Shown: piece after piece, positions 10,282-20,014 of the stretch
Position numbering within the stretch: position 1 is the first letter of the stretch
Layout of the letters: each line of letters opens with the position of its first letter
Origin: CAVVFX01 sp963777595
GTDB lineage: Bacteria; Acidobacteriota; Terriglobia; Bryobacterales; Bryobacteraceae
Direction: 5' to 3'
Length of the DNA: 64,000 nucleotides
NCBI GenBank assembly: GCA_963777595.1
Contig: CAVZRE010000056.1
Span: 135,097 to 199,096 of the forward strand
The notes under the pieces: generated by a model
What the model saw: the letters and a program-made list of their open reading frames with translations, nothing else
What the model was told of the DNA's origin: nothing
Databases searched by the model: none
Translations under genes and position numbers: made by a program

Positions 10282-11757
10282 TTAGTAAGCGCCCTTTGAT
10301 AAAAGAACTGCGCGGACCGTGCGGGCGAGAATATAAAAATCGAGCCACAAAGACCAGTTGCGGATGTAGAAAGTGTCGAGGGACTCCTGGACCTTCAGAT
10401 CGCCGTCACTGCGTGCTGAGACCTGCCACAGCCCGGTCAACCCCGGAGTGACTTTAGCGCGGAATTCGCGAAATCGCTGGTCGAAATGGTCTAGATGGTA
10501 GCGCGGAAATGGACGCGGACCGACCAGCGTCATCTCACCCCGGATGATATTCAGAAGCTGCGGAAGTTCGTCCAGACTGGTGCGCCGCAAGAGTGTTCCG
10601 ACGACCGGAAGAATGCGGGGATCCTGTCTCAATTTGAGATGCGATTCCCACTCTTGGCGCGCCGCTGGATGCAATCTTAGGTGCTCTCGAAGCAGTTCGT
10701 CCGCACCAGGATACATGGTCCTGAGCTTCCAGACCCGAATTGTCCTGCGCCCCTCGCCTTCGCGAGTCTGAGAGTAGAACGGAGAAGCGCCGGGACTCAC
10801 GATTTTTATCCAGAGGGCTGCGATTGCCAGCAGCGGCAGCGCACAGATTCCGAGGATCAGCGTCATCGTCAAATCGATACCTCGCTTCATCCAACGGTTT
10901 GCGGGGACCAGCAGGTTCTGGTGTACTTCGAGGCCCAGCACGCCCCCCAAATCCCTCCCGGTAACCCAGAGCGAGGCTAATCCGAACAGATTGGGAATCA
11001 GAATCATGTGCCTGAAGCTCTGCGCCAGGTTTTCCGTCAGGCCGACCAGTTGCTTACGCTCCAAGCCGGGCATCGCCACCAGCACGTGTCGAATGCGGGT
11101 TGAATGGGCGAGATGGGAAGCGAGTGCCAGCGGGCCGAGTACCGGCACACCATGACAATCGCCCGGGGCGGGGAGTTCATGGGCGAGGCAGCCAACTACT
11201 TTCAGTCCAATCTCAGGATGAGTGCGCAAATTATCGACGATCGTCTGCGCCGTCTTACCCGCGCCTAATACGAGTACCGGCACTCCCCACCAGGAGCAGG
11301 CCGAGAACTGGTCACGAACCAGAGCGCGCGTCCAGGGGACCAAAACCGCCATTAAGAGGGAGGAACTGATCAGCAGCCCTCGTGAGTAGGTATCCGCGTC
11401 CTTCGAGAAGAAGCTAACGGAAGCGAGGATTAAGCCGACGAACGCAGTACTCTGGACCGCCCGGCGAAGTTCCTTAACCGGGCCGAGACCGGCGGCCGAA
11501 TAGAGTCCCTGTATGGCATAGACGATCAGGTAAAGGAGCAGCGATAGCCAGAACTCGAACAGATTGTCCTGCGAGACTTTGGGATTGAAGTGGGCCCAGA
11601 TCAGGTATCCCGCCCAGCGCGAGACCGCCAGAGTCAGGATGTCGGTGGCCAGCAGACAACACGATGTCGCACAGGGATGTGTGGCAACGTCGGCTAACAA
11701 CTGTCCCGGAATGCGAACTTCGACGGTTCTTAAGCGTTCTTCTAGAGCGGGTCCCAT
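10282..11757 (-). CDS. Undecaprenyl-phosphate hexose-1-phosphate transferase (WbaP-like polyprenyl glycosylphosphotransferase)
   Basis: 491 residues. The N-terminal half holds several hydrophobic helices (about 35-130) and a CoA-binding/Rossmann-like middle (VLVLGAGKTAQ). The C-terminal third is the bacterial sugar transferase domain: KRGIDLTMTLILG membrane segment, RVWKLRTM, the SLDELPQLLNIIRGEM motif, LVGPRPFPRYH and TPGLTGLWQVSARSD. The LGLEVHQNLL stretch before the last domain is typical of WbaP. Family reaction: transfer of a sugar-1-phosphate from a UDP-sugar to undecaprenyl phosphate, the first step of exopolysaccharide or O-antigen repeat synthesis. No other glycan genes are adjacent, so the polymer is unknown. 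Confidence 0.9.
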   Translation of the reverse strand: MGPALEERLRTVEVRIPGQLLADVATHPCATSCCLLATDILTLAVSRWAGYLIWAHFNPKVSQDNLFEFWLSLLLYLIVYAIQGLYSAAGLGPVKELRRAVQSTAFVGLILASVSFFSKDADTYSRGLLISSSLLMAVLVPWTRALVRDQFSACSWWGVPVLVLGAGKTAQTIVDNLRTHPEIGLKVVGCLAHELPAPGDCHGVPVLGPLALASHLAHSTRIRHVLVAMPGLERKQLVGLTENLAQSFRHMILIPNLFGLASLWVTGRDLGGVLGLEVHQNLLVPANRWMKRGIDLTMTLILGICALPLLAIAALWIKIVSPGASPFYSQTREGEGRRTIRVWKLRTMYPGADELLREHLRLHPAARQEWESHLKLRQDPRILPVVGTLLRRTSLDELPQLLNIIRGEMTLVGPRPFPRYHLDHFDQRFREFRAKVTPGLTGLWQVSARSDGDLKVQESLDTFYIRNWSLWLDFYILARTVRAVLLSKGAY

Positions 11758-11920
11758 ACGTCATCCATCGGGCACACCTCTGGCGCTCGAGCCAGTACGG
11801 CGCGTCAGTCAAACCCTCAATTATCAAGTGCGTTCAGGAGTCGATTTTTCTCAGCTAACATCGATCCCGATTTGACGAGGCAGGAAAGCGTAGGGCAAAG
11901 CCCGCGTCTCGTGCCTTTAG

Positions 11921-12553
11921 CTACTCCTGGTTCTCAAACTGCTCGGATAGCTTCCGGGAGTATTCTTCCGAGCCGTAAAGCTCGAAGGGGAAATTATTGC
12001 AGCCGACCACTGTAAACGGACTCAGGCGCTGATAGCAAGCATAAAGATGGTCCGCATAACGGTGATAATTCTTCAGAAATAAAGGTGACAACAACTCAGC
12101 CGGAGGCAGCTCTTCAAAAGCGCTTCGCAAACCGATCGCGCGGGAAAAAATAGTTCGCTGGTCGCTAACTCCCCAACCGTTGAGCTTTTCCGTAACTGCT
12201 TGCGGCGGTGCGTCCACCAGCATGGCGGCAAAACTCTGTATGCGAATGCCGAGAGTTTTCAGCAATTCGATCTTTTCCACGATTTCCTGACACTGATCCA
12301 TCCAGCGAAAAATATCTTTCCCCAGGAAATACAGCATCCGGACCTCATTGTAGCGGCCCAACAGGATACGCCGGCTAAGCTCGTCCATGGCCACATCGGT
12401 GGGCATCAAGCCATGAAGCATCAGGGCCGCGCGCGAACCCTCGAGAAGTTTCTCCGGACCTTCCCGACCGGCAAACGGATGGAGAATCAATGGTGGCAGG
12501 TTCCATACACCGTCGAGACTCGGTTTGAAGAGCGAAGCTGGCATCGTCTGCAC
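11921..12553 (-). CDS. Conserved-looking protein of unknown function, 210 aa
   Basis: I do not recognise this family. The protein is mostly alpha-helical, has no signal peptide or membrane segment, and contains charged helices (SRRILLGRYNEVRMLYFLGKDIFRWMDQ) and a Pro-rich N-terminus (WNLPPLILHPFAGREGPEKLLEG). It lies after the M28 peptidase gene on the same strand, separated by about 110 bases. Codon use fits its neighbours and it is a single clean frame, which supports a real gene. Confidence 0.7.
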   Translation of the reverse strand: MQTMPASLFKPSLDGVWNLPPLILHPFAGREGPEKLLEGSRAALMLHGLMPTDVAMDELSRRILLGRYNEVRMLYFLGKDIFRWMDQCQEIVEKIELLKTLGIRIQSFAAMLVDAPPQAVTEKLNGWGVSDQRTIFSRAIGLRSAFEELPPAELLSPLFLKNYHRYADHLYACYQRLSPFTVVGCNNFPFELYGSEEYSRKLSEQFENQE

Positions 12554-12586
12554 TTGCCTTTCTATCGTCAGCCTGGGGTCTAAGCT

Positions 12587-12661
12587 TTAGGCCGCGGCCG
12601 CAATTTTCTTGTGCGGGCCTTTCTTAAGAATACCGAACAGATAAACGGGCTCCGTCTTCAC
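12587..12661 (-). CDS. Possible 24-residue peptide between two genes
   Basis: A GTG-initiated frame (GTG at 12661-12659, TAA at 12589-12587) encodes a short basic peptide beginning VKTEPVYLFGILKKG and ending in four alanines. A purine-rich GAGGAA lies about 12 bases upstream, rather far for a ribosome binding site. It fills most of the gap between the M28 gene and the unknown 210-residue gene. It may be chance. Confidence 0.25.
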   Translation of the reverse strand: MKTEPVYLFGILKKGPHKKIAAAA

Positions 12662-12667
12662 AACGCT

Positions 12668-14509
12668 TCAATTCCTCTTCTTTAACGTGACTTCGGCTTC
12701 CACCGGTTGTCCGTTGCGCAGCACCTTCACCATAACTTTATCGCCTGGCTTGTGCGCTCGCAAAGCGTAGGTGAAGTCATACAGGTTCTGGATCGGCTTC
12801 CCATCGAACTCGGTCATGATATCCCCGCCCTTGAATCCCGCCTCCGCAGCCGGCGACCCCTCCGTCACGTCCGCAAATTTGACACCTTTTTCTTGCTCGC
12901 CGAAATCCGGTACGCTGCCGAACCATGGGCCATAGCCTCCCGAACCGGAACCGGACACTGGCGTCGATCCCCCATGCGGATTCTCAGGCTCCTTGACGCG
13001 GTGAAACTCCGGACGAACCGGGTCGTCGATAATCTGTTGCGCGACATCGGCGATCAGATGCAGCAGTTTTACCGCATCCGGCGCGTCGATCTTGTCCGCG
13101 GTATCGCTCGGTTTGTGATAGTCGGCGTGCAGCCCCGAGAAAAAGAACAGCACCGGGACCTGTCCGGAGGTGAAGGAATAGTGATCGCTGGACCCGTAGC
13201 CGGTCTCCGAGTAATCCGGCTTCAGCGACGGATAATTGCCTGCCACGGACTCCAGGTCCTTTCGCAAGGTGCTGCCGGTACCCGTTCCGCCGATGAAAAC
13301 GCGCCCGTCGCGGATGCGCCCGATCATATCCATATTGATCATGGCGACTGCCTTGTCGAGCGGCAGTTCGGGGTGATGCACGTAAAACGCGGAGCCCAGC
13401 AGACCTAATTCCTCGCCGGCGAACGTTATGAAGACGACACCGCGCCGCATCTTGGGGCGCCCCGCAAAATAGCGGGCCAGTTCAATCACGCCCGACGTAC
13501 CGGAAGCGTTGTCGTCCGCGCCGGGATGAACCGTGCCTGTGAGCTTCGGCGCAAGCGAAAACTGCCCGCCCAGGCCCAGATGGTCGTAATGCGCCCCGAT
13601 CACAATGTATTCGTCCGTCTCGCCCGGCAGGTAGCCGACCACATTGTGCGCCGTCTTGGTCACCCTTTCGACGTCGATCGTTTCGTGTACCTCGATTCCG
13701 CCGGGAAAACTGAAAGACTGCGGCTGCAGATTTTTGTCGATCGAAGCTTCGATGTCAGCGAGATTCTTTCCCGCCTGCTTGAACCACGGCTCGGTATCCT
13801 GCTCTTTGATCTGGACGAAGGGAAGCCCGGCGTCTGAAGGGCCTTCGGTGTCTCCGAACGGTTCCAGGGCATCATTCTCTCCCGGATGAGCGGCCATATC
13901 GTTGATCAGAATCACGCCCAGGGCGCCATGGGCTTTCGCGTTGCTGGCCTTGCTGAAAAACTGCGCGTGCTCGGTGTAAACTTTGCCGGCGAACACGCTC
14001 TTGTCGTCAAACTCCTGCGGTTCGTGGCGCAGTATCAGGACAAACTTCCCCTTTGCTTCGATGCCTGCATAGTCGTCGTAGTTGTACTCAGGAGCCGTGA
14101 TGCCATAACCGGCGAAGACGACTGCTCCATCCCATTTCCCTTTGGCGGAGAAATTAAACGGGATGAAGTCCTGCTGCACTTTCAGGCTGCTCGTTTTGCC
14201 GTTCGCAATCGACGAGAAATTGCAGCCTTTGCCCAGCCGTGCACTGGTAGTGACAGGAAATGGCTGCAGATAATTGTCGCCTTCGAGCGACCGCAAATGG
14301 TCCTCTTTGAACTGATGGGCGATATAATGAGCCGCCTTCTCGATTTCCGGGCTGCCGGTAGCTCTGCCTTTGAGTTCAGGCGAGGCCAGGTACCGAATAT
14401 GGGCCAGATAACGGTCGGGGTCGAGCGGCTCGGGTCCGGTGGTTGCGGCCGTAAGCAGAGCGCTGAGCGTGAGGCCGCACAGCCAGGACAACGAATTGAT
14501 GTTCCTCAT
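12668..14509 (-). CDS. Secreted M28 family aminopeptidase with PA and PDZ domains
   Basis: 613 residues with a signal peptide (LCGLTLSALLTAATT). A protease-associated (PA) insert spans about 110-240. The M28 di-zinc site is complete: GAHYDHLG (His), GADDNASG (bridging Asp), AGEELGLLGS (catalytic and ligand Glu), INMDMIG (Asp) and GSSDHYSF (His). A C-terminal PDZ domain covers about 520-610 (GSPAAEAGFKGGDIMTEFDGKPI). Family reaction: removal of N-terminal amino acids from peptides in the periplasm or outside the cell. Its start overlaps the stop of the DsbA-like gene by ATGA (14506-14509), so the two are coupled. Confidence 0.9.
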   Translation of the reverse strand: MRNINSLSWLCGLTLSALLTAATTGPEPLDPDRYLAHIRYLASPELKGRATGSPEIEKAAHYIAHQFKEDHLRSLEGDNYLQPFPVTTSARLGKGCNFSSIANGKTSSLKVQQDFIPFNFSAKGKWDGAVVFAGYGITAPEYNYDDYAGIEAKGKFVLILRHEPQEFDDKSVFAGKVYTEHAQFFSKASNAKAHGALGVILINDMAAHPGENDALEPFGDTEGPSDAGLPFVQIKEQDTEPWFKQAGKNLADIEASIDKNLQPQSFSFPGGIEVHETIDVERVTKTAHNVVGYLPGETDEYIVIGAHYDHLGLGGQFSLAPKLTGTVHPGADDNASGTSGVIELARYFAGRPKMRRGVVFITFAGEELGLLGSAFYVHHPELPLDKAVAMINMDMIGRIRDGRVFIGGTGTGSTLRKDLESVAGNYPSLKPDYSETGYGSSDHYSFTSGQVPVLFFFSGLHADYHKPSDTADKIDAPDAVKLLHLIADVAQQIIDDPVRPEFHRVKEPENPHGGSTPVSGSGSGGYGPWFGSVPDFGEQEKGVKFADVTEGSPAAEAGFKGGDIMTEFDGKPIQNLYDFTYALRAHKPGDKVMVKVLRNGQPVEAEVTLKKRN

Positions 14510-15491
14510 TTCAAGCCGCCGAAAGGCGCTGCCGCCGGGGCTCCGATGGAGGGCAAGGTTACCGAACAGCCGCAGTCTTCGCCGGCGTTCTTCGCCGTCT
14601 TCTGGTACTCGATCTCGTCGTCAATTACCTGCTTCATAGCCCCCCAATCTACCGCGCCTGCCATCCGCCGGCCGTTCACGAAAAACATCGGCGTCTGGTT
14701 AATTTGCAAATTCTTGGCTTCCTCCACCTCGTGCGCGACCTCCGCCGCGGTCTCTTTCGTCTCGATGCACCGTGTCAACTGGAGGGAGTCGATATTTTCT
14801 TTACCCTTCGCCCAGGCAAGCACCTTGGACTTCAGTGTCTCCTGCGTGATCTCTTCCTGGTGGCCGTAGATCCAGTCGTAGTAATCCCAGAAGGCGCCGG
14901 CATTCTGATTGAAAATACAGCGTCCGATCTCGGCCGCCGCCCGCGCCCAAGGATGCACTGCATCGAGCGGAAAATCGAGATGATAGAGGCGAACCTGTTT
15001 CGAATAAGTGGTCAGCAGGTTCGCCCGCAGGAGCTTGGCTTCGTCGCGGCAATAGGGACATTCGAAGTCGCTGAATTCGACGATCACCACGGGCGCGCCC
15101 GGAGTTCCGTAATTAGGAGAAAGCGCGGTGATGCCTTTCAGCTTGTCGAGATCGGTCTTAAAAGGATTCTCGGCGGTCTGGTAAATCGTCCCGGCGAGAA
15201 TATTGCGCCCGTCCTTCGATACATAGTAGACCAGGTCCTGCGACGCTTTGCCCTTTGACGCGTGGATGTCGACTTCGAAGAAACCGTCCATCGGCGCAGG
15301 CTTCGGGTCGGCGACCTCAACCGTGATGGAGTGGTCCCATGCGTAGAGATGGCGGACGTAGTTTTCGAGCGTAGTCTTATCGAGCGCGGAGACGGCGGGC
15401 GGCTTCTCTTCGCGTTGTTTTTCGGTTTTGATTTGGCGAAGAGTCCAATAGCACAGACGGCCAAAACGATTAACACGACAAGCTTTTTCAT
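14506..15491 (-). CDS. DsbA/thioredoxin-fold protein (frameshifted, probable sequence error)
   Basis: Signal peptide MKKLVVLIVLAVCAIGLFAKS is read from ATG 15491, but the mature protein continues in another frame. Adding one A to the A5 run (minus strand; 15418-15422) joins the frames as KPKKQREEKPPAVSALDK. The rest is an intact thioredoxin-like domain: FSDFECPYCRDEAKLL holds the CPYC redox pair, and QTPMFFVNGRRM contains the cis-Pro segment. The length (about 328 aa) fits the family of DsbA-like proteins with an N-terminal extension. Role: periplasmic disulfide formation or isomerisation. It sits 12 bases after the UxaA-type gene and overlaps the M28 gene. A programmed slip is conceivable but not supported. 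Confidence 0.8.
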
Positions 15492-15503
15492 GTTTCACTC
15501 GAT

Positions 15504-17057
15504 TTACATGACAGGACCGATGCGCCACGGCACAAATTCCTTGTGTCCCATCAATTCCGCGCAGGTTTGCTTCGCCCGAAGCCACTCGCAGAACCCAATC
15601 GAATATCTCGTGTCCCACTTGTTCCACGCTCTTCGGTGCCGTCCGCGATCAGTCCCGCGTTGATATCCATGTTGTCGCGCATGCGATTGAAGGTGCTGCT
15701 GTTGCTGGCAATCTTGATCACCGGCACGGACGGGAAGCCGATCGCGCTGCCGCGTCCGGTGGTAAAGACGATCAGGTTGCAGCCGCCCGATGCCAAGCCA
15801 GTCAACGACGGGGGATCGTAGCCGGGAGTATTCATAAAGACGAAGCCCGGAGAATTAATCCGCTCGGCAAAATCAACGGCATCCATCAGGGGGGATGTCC
15901 CCGCCTTGGCGACCGCGCCCAAGCGATTTTTCGATGATATTGGTCAAGCCGCCTTCTTTATTGCCTGGCGAAGGATTGTCGTCGAAGCTGCCGCCGAACT
16001 GGCGCAAATATTTCTTATAGCCTTCGATGAAGCTCAGCAGCCGGAGCGCTACGTCTTTGTTCCGCGCCCGCTGGACGAGCAGATGCTCTGCGCCGAAAAT
16101 CTCTGTGGTCTCCGCCAGCACGGACGTCGCGCCGATCGCAGCCAGCATGTCGGAACAGACGCCCAGCGCAGGGTTGGCCGTAATCCCAGAGAAGGAATCC
16201 GAGCCTCCACAGTTCAATCCCAAAGTAATCTTGGACGCCGGAATCGCGACGCGCGTTTCTGCCGCGGCTTGTTCCAGCAGCTTACGGATTTCCTTGCGAG
16301 CAGCCTCCACTGTGCCCCGGGTTCCGCCGCTGCCTTGCACCGTGAGACCTACCAGGCGATCGGAACGGGGAGGCGCACCATCCGCGCGCGGGCCCAGATA
16401 ATGGTCGATCTGGTTGACCTCGCAGCCCAGACCGATGATCAGGGCCGAAGAAACGTTGGGATGGTCGAGAACTCCGGCCAGGGTCCGCTGCAACTGGATT
16501 TTGTCGGGTCCCTGCGTCATGCCGCAGCCTTCCCCGTGTGGAAACGCCACCACTCCATCCACACTTGGCGGCAGAATTTCGTTTTCGAAGCTTCGCGCAA
16601 TCTGTTCCGTGGTATGCGCCGCGCAATTACTGGCTGCCACCACTGCAATGTAATTCCGCGTGCCCGCGCGTCCATCCGCGCGTTGAAAACCCTGGAATGT
16701 GGGGATGTCCTTCGGTGGCGCGGGGATCGCCACCTCGTGCTCTGGAAACTCGTATTGAGTCTCCAGTTCCTGAAACGACAGATTGTGCACATGTACGTGC
16801 TGGCCCGGTTGGATTTCCCGTAATGCCCTGCCGATCCTCTGGCCGTACCGGTGCAGCATCTCGCCGGGCAACTTGTGTGAAACGGCCACCTTGTGTCCCG
16901 GCGGAACGTAATCCACGACCCGAATCGACCGTCCAGCGATGGACAGCTCAGTTCCCGGCGACAACGGGACGCGCGCGATCGCCACGTCATCGGAGGGATG
17001 CAGTTGGATAGCCGAGTTTTGCGCCGTAGGCAGTTTGGCGATGTCAAGAAGTTGCAT
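15504..17057 (-). CDS. uxaA: UxaA-family altronate/galactarate dehydratase (three frameshifts)
   Basis: The N-terminal 394 residues in one frame contain the SAF domain (HPSDDVAIARVPLSPG) and the catalytic-domain start (GRAGTRNYIAVV, GEGCGMTQ, GLGCEVNQ, LNCGGSDSFSG). The C-terminal part continues in other frames: GFVFMNTPGYDPPSLTGL, ASGGCNLIVFTTGRGSAIG, NMDINAG, EIFDWVLRVASGE, and the family ending EFVPWRIGPVM. One extra base each near 15918-15920, 15628-15630 and 15569-15571 accounts for the breaks; removing them restores about 517 residues, the normal family length. Reaction: dehydration of D-altronate or a related sugar acid to a 2-keto-3-deoxy acid. All signature motifs survive, so sequence error is likelier than decay. 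Confidence 0.85.
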
Positions 17058-17077
17058 TTGATTTTTTCGAGTGTTGG

Positions 17078-17626
17078 CTAACGCATCAAAACAGGTTCGG
17101 CGATATTGGCGAAATGAACGTGCAGCTTACCGTTTACGGGATGCACCCAAAGGCCGCCGCCGTCGGGGGGGACCGGGATGTCAGCCGGGCCATCCACCAC
17201 GACGAAGGAGTCGTTCTCGACATCCGGCAACAACTTGCCGATATGCATATGGGTGTGGCATTGAGTGCGGCTCGCATCGGCGTTCAACGCGATTCCCCAG
17301 TCGTCTCCCCACAGTTCGTGGGCTTTGGCAATCGCCGCGGTGAAGTAAGCGGTGCGGTCCGCTAGAGGCATATCTGCTAACGTGTGGGGTCCGGGATAAT
17401 GTTTGCGCGGCAGAATCAGCAGGCGATTGGGCTTGGTCGGGTTGGTGTCCTTCAGGAAGAAGAACGGCGCGTCTCCAGATTGCTGCTCGGCTGCCCGGCA
17501 CAAACCGCACTGGCGCGCCTGCATGGATTCCGCATTGGTCAAATCGCAGACGCATCCGCGCACATCAGCGTGGGCCAAGGCTGTGCACAGACCCAGAAAA
17601 ATTCCTAAAAGGCGGGGGAAACGCAC
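17078..17626 (-). CDS. Exported HIT-like histidine-triad protein
   Basis: The open frame extends upstream to 17719, but GTG 17626 begins a good signal peptide (RFPRLLGIFLGLCTALAHA). A perfect TATAAT (minus strand, 17634-17639) lies 7 bases upstream, pointing to a leaderless transcript. The mature part contains a Cys-rich segment (CVCDLTNAESMQARQCGLC) that could bind metal, an N-terminal HIT-like stretch (NRLLILPRKHYPGPHTL) and the histidine triad QCHTHMHIGKL. Family: nucleotide or phosphodiester hydrolases or transferases; export is unusual for HIT proteins, while CDP-diacylglycerol pyrophosphatase is a distant exported relative. The gene precedes the UxaA-type gene by 20 bases. Confidence 0.65.
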   Translation of the reverse strand: MRFPRLLGIFLGLCTALAHADVRGCVCDLTNAESMQARQCGLCRAAEQQSGDAPFFFLKDTNPTKPNRLLILPRKHYPGPHTLADMPLADRTAYFTAAIAKAHELWGDDWGIALNADASRTQCHTHMHIGKLLPDVENDSFVVVDGPADIPVPPDGGGLWVHPVNGKLHVHFANIAEPVLMR

Positions 17627-17665
17627 AACTTCTATTATAGGGTCCGCGGAGGAAGTTCGTTTACG

Positions 17666-17688
17666 TGTAGAGCAGGCCTCCGGCCTGC
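17666..17688. repeat. REP-like palindrome (family A), intergenic copy
   Basis: Perfect 7-bp stem GCAGGCC/GGCCTGC with a TCC loop (17672-17688), preceded by TGTAGA. The same unit (TGTGGAGTAGGCCTTTGG and onward) occurs at 39908-39930 and, degenerate, inside a gene at 48371-48394. It lies between the divergent HIT-like and ankyrin genes. Confidence 0.6.
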
Positions 17689-17752
17689 CGCCCTCGTGTG
17701 AGTCCGTGCCTTCTCTCATGTCAACCTTTCCGGCGCACTATGATAGAGGAGG

Positions 17753-19006
17753 ATGCCCTCGGGCTTGATTCTCGCCCTGTTACTATTCCTTGCGGTGGAC
17801 CTCCACCAGGCGGTGCGGTCAGGCGACGCTCCCGCTACGCAGGCGATTCTCGCGACCGGCTTCAATCCCAATACCCGCGATGAATTCGGCGCGACCGCTT
17901 TACATGACGCGGTTTGGACCGGGCATATCGAACTCGTCCGCATGCTGCTCGATCATGGCGCGGACCCGAACATCCCTCACGGCGAGTCCGGTTCTACCCC
18001 ATTGCATTACGCCGCGATCAAAGGTCAGGTTGCAATTGCCGCCCTGCTGCTCGATCATGGCGCGAGGATTCAGGCCACCGATCGTTCGGGCAGTACTTCC
18101 CTGCATCTGGCCGCGGCTCGCGGTTACGTCGAGGTTGTAAAGTTGCTGATTGCCCACAAGGCGCAGATCGACGCCAAAGATCACAGCGGATCCACACCGC
18201 TCGATGCGGCCGCCTGGAAGGGCTATCGAGATGCGGCCGCAGTCCTGATCGCGGCCGGCGCGAATGTCAATGCCGCCAACGATGAGAACGGTTCGACACC
18301 GCTCAATGACGCTGCCACCCATGGCTTTCCGGACGTGGTCGACTTACTTCTTTCTTCCGGCGCGAATCCGGAGATGCGCGATAAGACCGGCGCGACGCCG
18401 CTCGAGAACGCCGCCCGGTTCCTGCATTCCGATTGCGTCAAACTGTTGCTCGCCAAGTCTCCGCCTTCCCAAGCGCAGCTTCCCGATTCGCCCGAGACCA
18501 GCCTGCTGGAAGAAGCTGTACTGAAGGGCCAGACCGATGTAGTGGAGATGCTGCTCTCTCGTGGCGCGAATGTCAACGTGCGGTGCAAATCGGGATCGAC
18601 GCCGCTCCATGATGCCGCGCTGAAGGGCCAGCAGTCCATCGCGGTTTTGCTCCTCGATGCCGGCGCGAAGATAAACGCAAGGAACAGTTACGGCGCGACC
18701 CCGCTGCACGACGCGGCGCTCGCCGGAAATCAGGAGATGGTGCTGCTGCTGCTCTCCCGTGGGGCGGAAATCAATGCGCGGGAAACCGACTCGGGATCTA
18801 CGCCCCTCTACGGCGCGGCCTCCATGGGCAGGGAAGCGGTGGTCCGGTTGCTGGTCGATAAGGGAGCGGACGTCAACCTTGGGACCAATGCCGGCTCAAG
18901 CCCTCTGCATACCGCTCTCGAGAACGGCTTCCTTCCGGTCGCACAGATCCTGAAAGCGGCGGGCGGAAAAGATATCGCGCCGCCTCTCGCGCAAGATCAC
19001 AACTGA
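17753..19006 (+). CDS. Ankyrin-repeat protein, probably exported
   Basis: 417 residues, almost entirely ankyrin repeats of about 33 residues (roughly 11-12 copies; consensus visible as GSTPLHDAALKGQ, VVEMLLSRGANVN). A short N-terminal hydrophobic segment (SGLILALLLFLAVDLH) suggests export or membrane anchoring. The ATG follows a strong AGGAGG directly. Ankyrin arrays mediate protein binding; no enzymatic domain is visible and the partner is unknown. Two repeats carry the two-residue insertion DENGSTPL/DSGSTPL. Confidence 0.88.
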   Translation: MPSGLILALLLFLAVDLHQAVRSGDAPATQAILATGFNPNTRDEFGATALHDAVWTGHIELVRMLLDHGADPNIPHGESGSTPLHYAAIKGQVAIAALLLDHGARIQATDRSGSTSLHLAAARGYVEVVKLLIAHKAQIDAKDHSGSTPLDAAAWKGYRDAAAVLIAAGANVNAANDENGSTPLNDAATHGFPDVVDLLLSSGANPEMRDKTGATPLENAARFLHSDCVKLLLAKSPPSQAQLPDSPETSLLEEAVLKGQTDVVEMLLSRGANVNVRCKSGSTPLHDAALKGQQSIAVLLLDAGAKINARNSYGATPLHDAALAGNQEMVLLLLSRGAEINARETDSGSTPLYGAASMGREAVVRLLVDKGADVNLGTNAGSSPLHTALENGFLPVAQILKAAGGKDIAPPLAQDHN

Positions 19007-19042
19007 TCCAGCCTTTAGCTGCTTCACCCTGGCCACCTGTCG

Positions 19043-20014
19043 TTACGCAAAGAGAATACTGACCGACGTCTCTTCGTGGATCGACTGCACGGCGCGGGCC
19101 AGCAGCGGAGCCACCGGCAGGGCCCGAATTTTACGGCACTTGCGGGCCTCTTCATTCAACGGAATGGAGTCCGAGAAGATGACTTCCTCGATGGGCGATG
19201 CGATGATCCGCTGCACCGCGGGTCCGGAGAGGACGGCATGGGTTGCACAAGCCGAGACGCTGGCAGCGCCATACTGCAATAACGCTTCCGCGCCTTTGAC
19301 TAGCGTGCCGGCCGTATCGATGATATCGTCGACGATCAAACAATTCTCACCCTGGACGTCGCCGATGACGTTCATCACCTCCGCCACGTTCGCTTCTTCA
19401 CGCCGCTTATCGATAATGGCCAGCGGAGCATTCAGGCGCTTGGCCACTGACCGGGCCCGCTCTACGCCGCCGGCATCCGGCGAAACCACCGTCAGGTTAG
19501 GCGAATCTACGCGCTTGAAATAGTCAATCATCACCGGACGAAAGAAGAGGTGATCCACGGGGATATCAAAGAAACCCTGGATCTGTGCGGCGTGTAGATC
19601 GAGGGCCATGATGCGATGGGCTCCCGCGCGCTCCAAAAGGCTCGCAACCAGCTTTGCCGATACTGGAACGCGCGGTTTGTCCTTTCTATCCTGCCGCCCG
19701 TAGCCGTAATAGGGCAGCACCGCGGTGACGCGCTCAGCGGACGCGCGCTTGAGTGCGTCGATAAACAAAAGCAATTCGAGAAGATTGCGCTCCACTGGTG
19801 TGCAAGTCGGCTGAACCACAAACACGTCCGCCCCTCGTACGTTTTCGAGGATCTGCAGATTGATCTCACCGTCGGAGAAAGACTTCAACTTCACCGCGCC
19901 AAGCTCCAGGCCGAGGCACTGGCACATGTCCTCCGCCAGCTTGGGATTGGCGGAACCGGTGAAGATTTTAATACGGTCTGAATTCATCGCTCGTACCGGC
20001 TTCGGGGCGGCCAT
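19043..20014 (-). CDS. prs: Ribose-phosphate pyrophosphokinase (PRPP synthase)
   Basis: 323 residues. Reaction: ribose 5-phosphate + ATP to PRPP + AMP, feeding purine, pyrimidine, histidine and NAD synthesis in the cytoplasm. Motifs: FSDGEINLQI, VVQPTCTPVERNLLELL, YYGYGRQDRKDKPRVPVSAKLV, DLHAAQIQGFF, VVSPDAGGVERAR and the PRPP loop CLIVDDIIDTAGTL. ATG 20014 gives a nine-residue extension; ATG 19987 (MNSDRIKIFTGSANPKLA) is equally likely. A sigma70-type promoter lies about 220 bases upstream. Confidence 0.95.
   Translation of the reverse strand: MAAPKPVRAMNSDRIKIFTGSANPKLAEDMCQCLGLELGAVKLKSFSDGEINLQILENVRGADVFVVQPTCTPVERNLLELLLFIDALKRASAERVTAVLPYYGYGRQDRKDKPRVPVSAKLVASLLERAGAHRIMALDLHAAQIQGFFDIPVDHLFFRPVMIDYFKRVDSPNLTVVSPDAGGVERARSVAKRLNAPLAIIDKRREEANVAEVMNVIGDVQGENCLIVDDIIDTAGTLVKGAEALLQYGAASVSACATHAVLSGPAVQRIIASPIEEVIFSDSIPLNEEARKCRKIRALPVAPLLARAVQSIHEETSVSILFA

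Noticed and set aside
15418..15422. Programmed frameshift on the A5 run in the DsbA-like gene
   Set aside because: The run is short, no stimulatory structure is evident, and many similar one-base breaks occur in unrelated genes of the window, pointing to sequence error.
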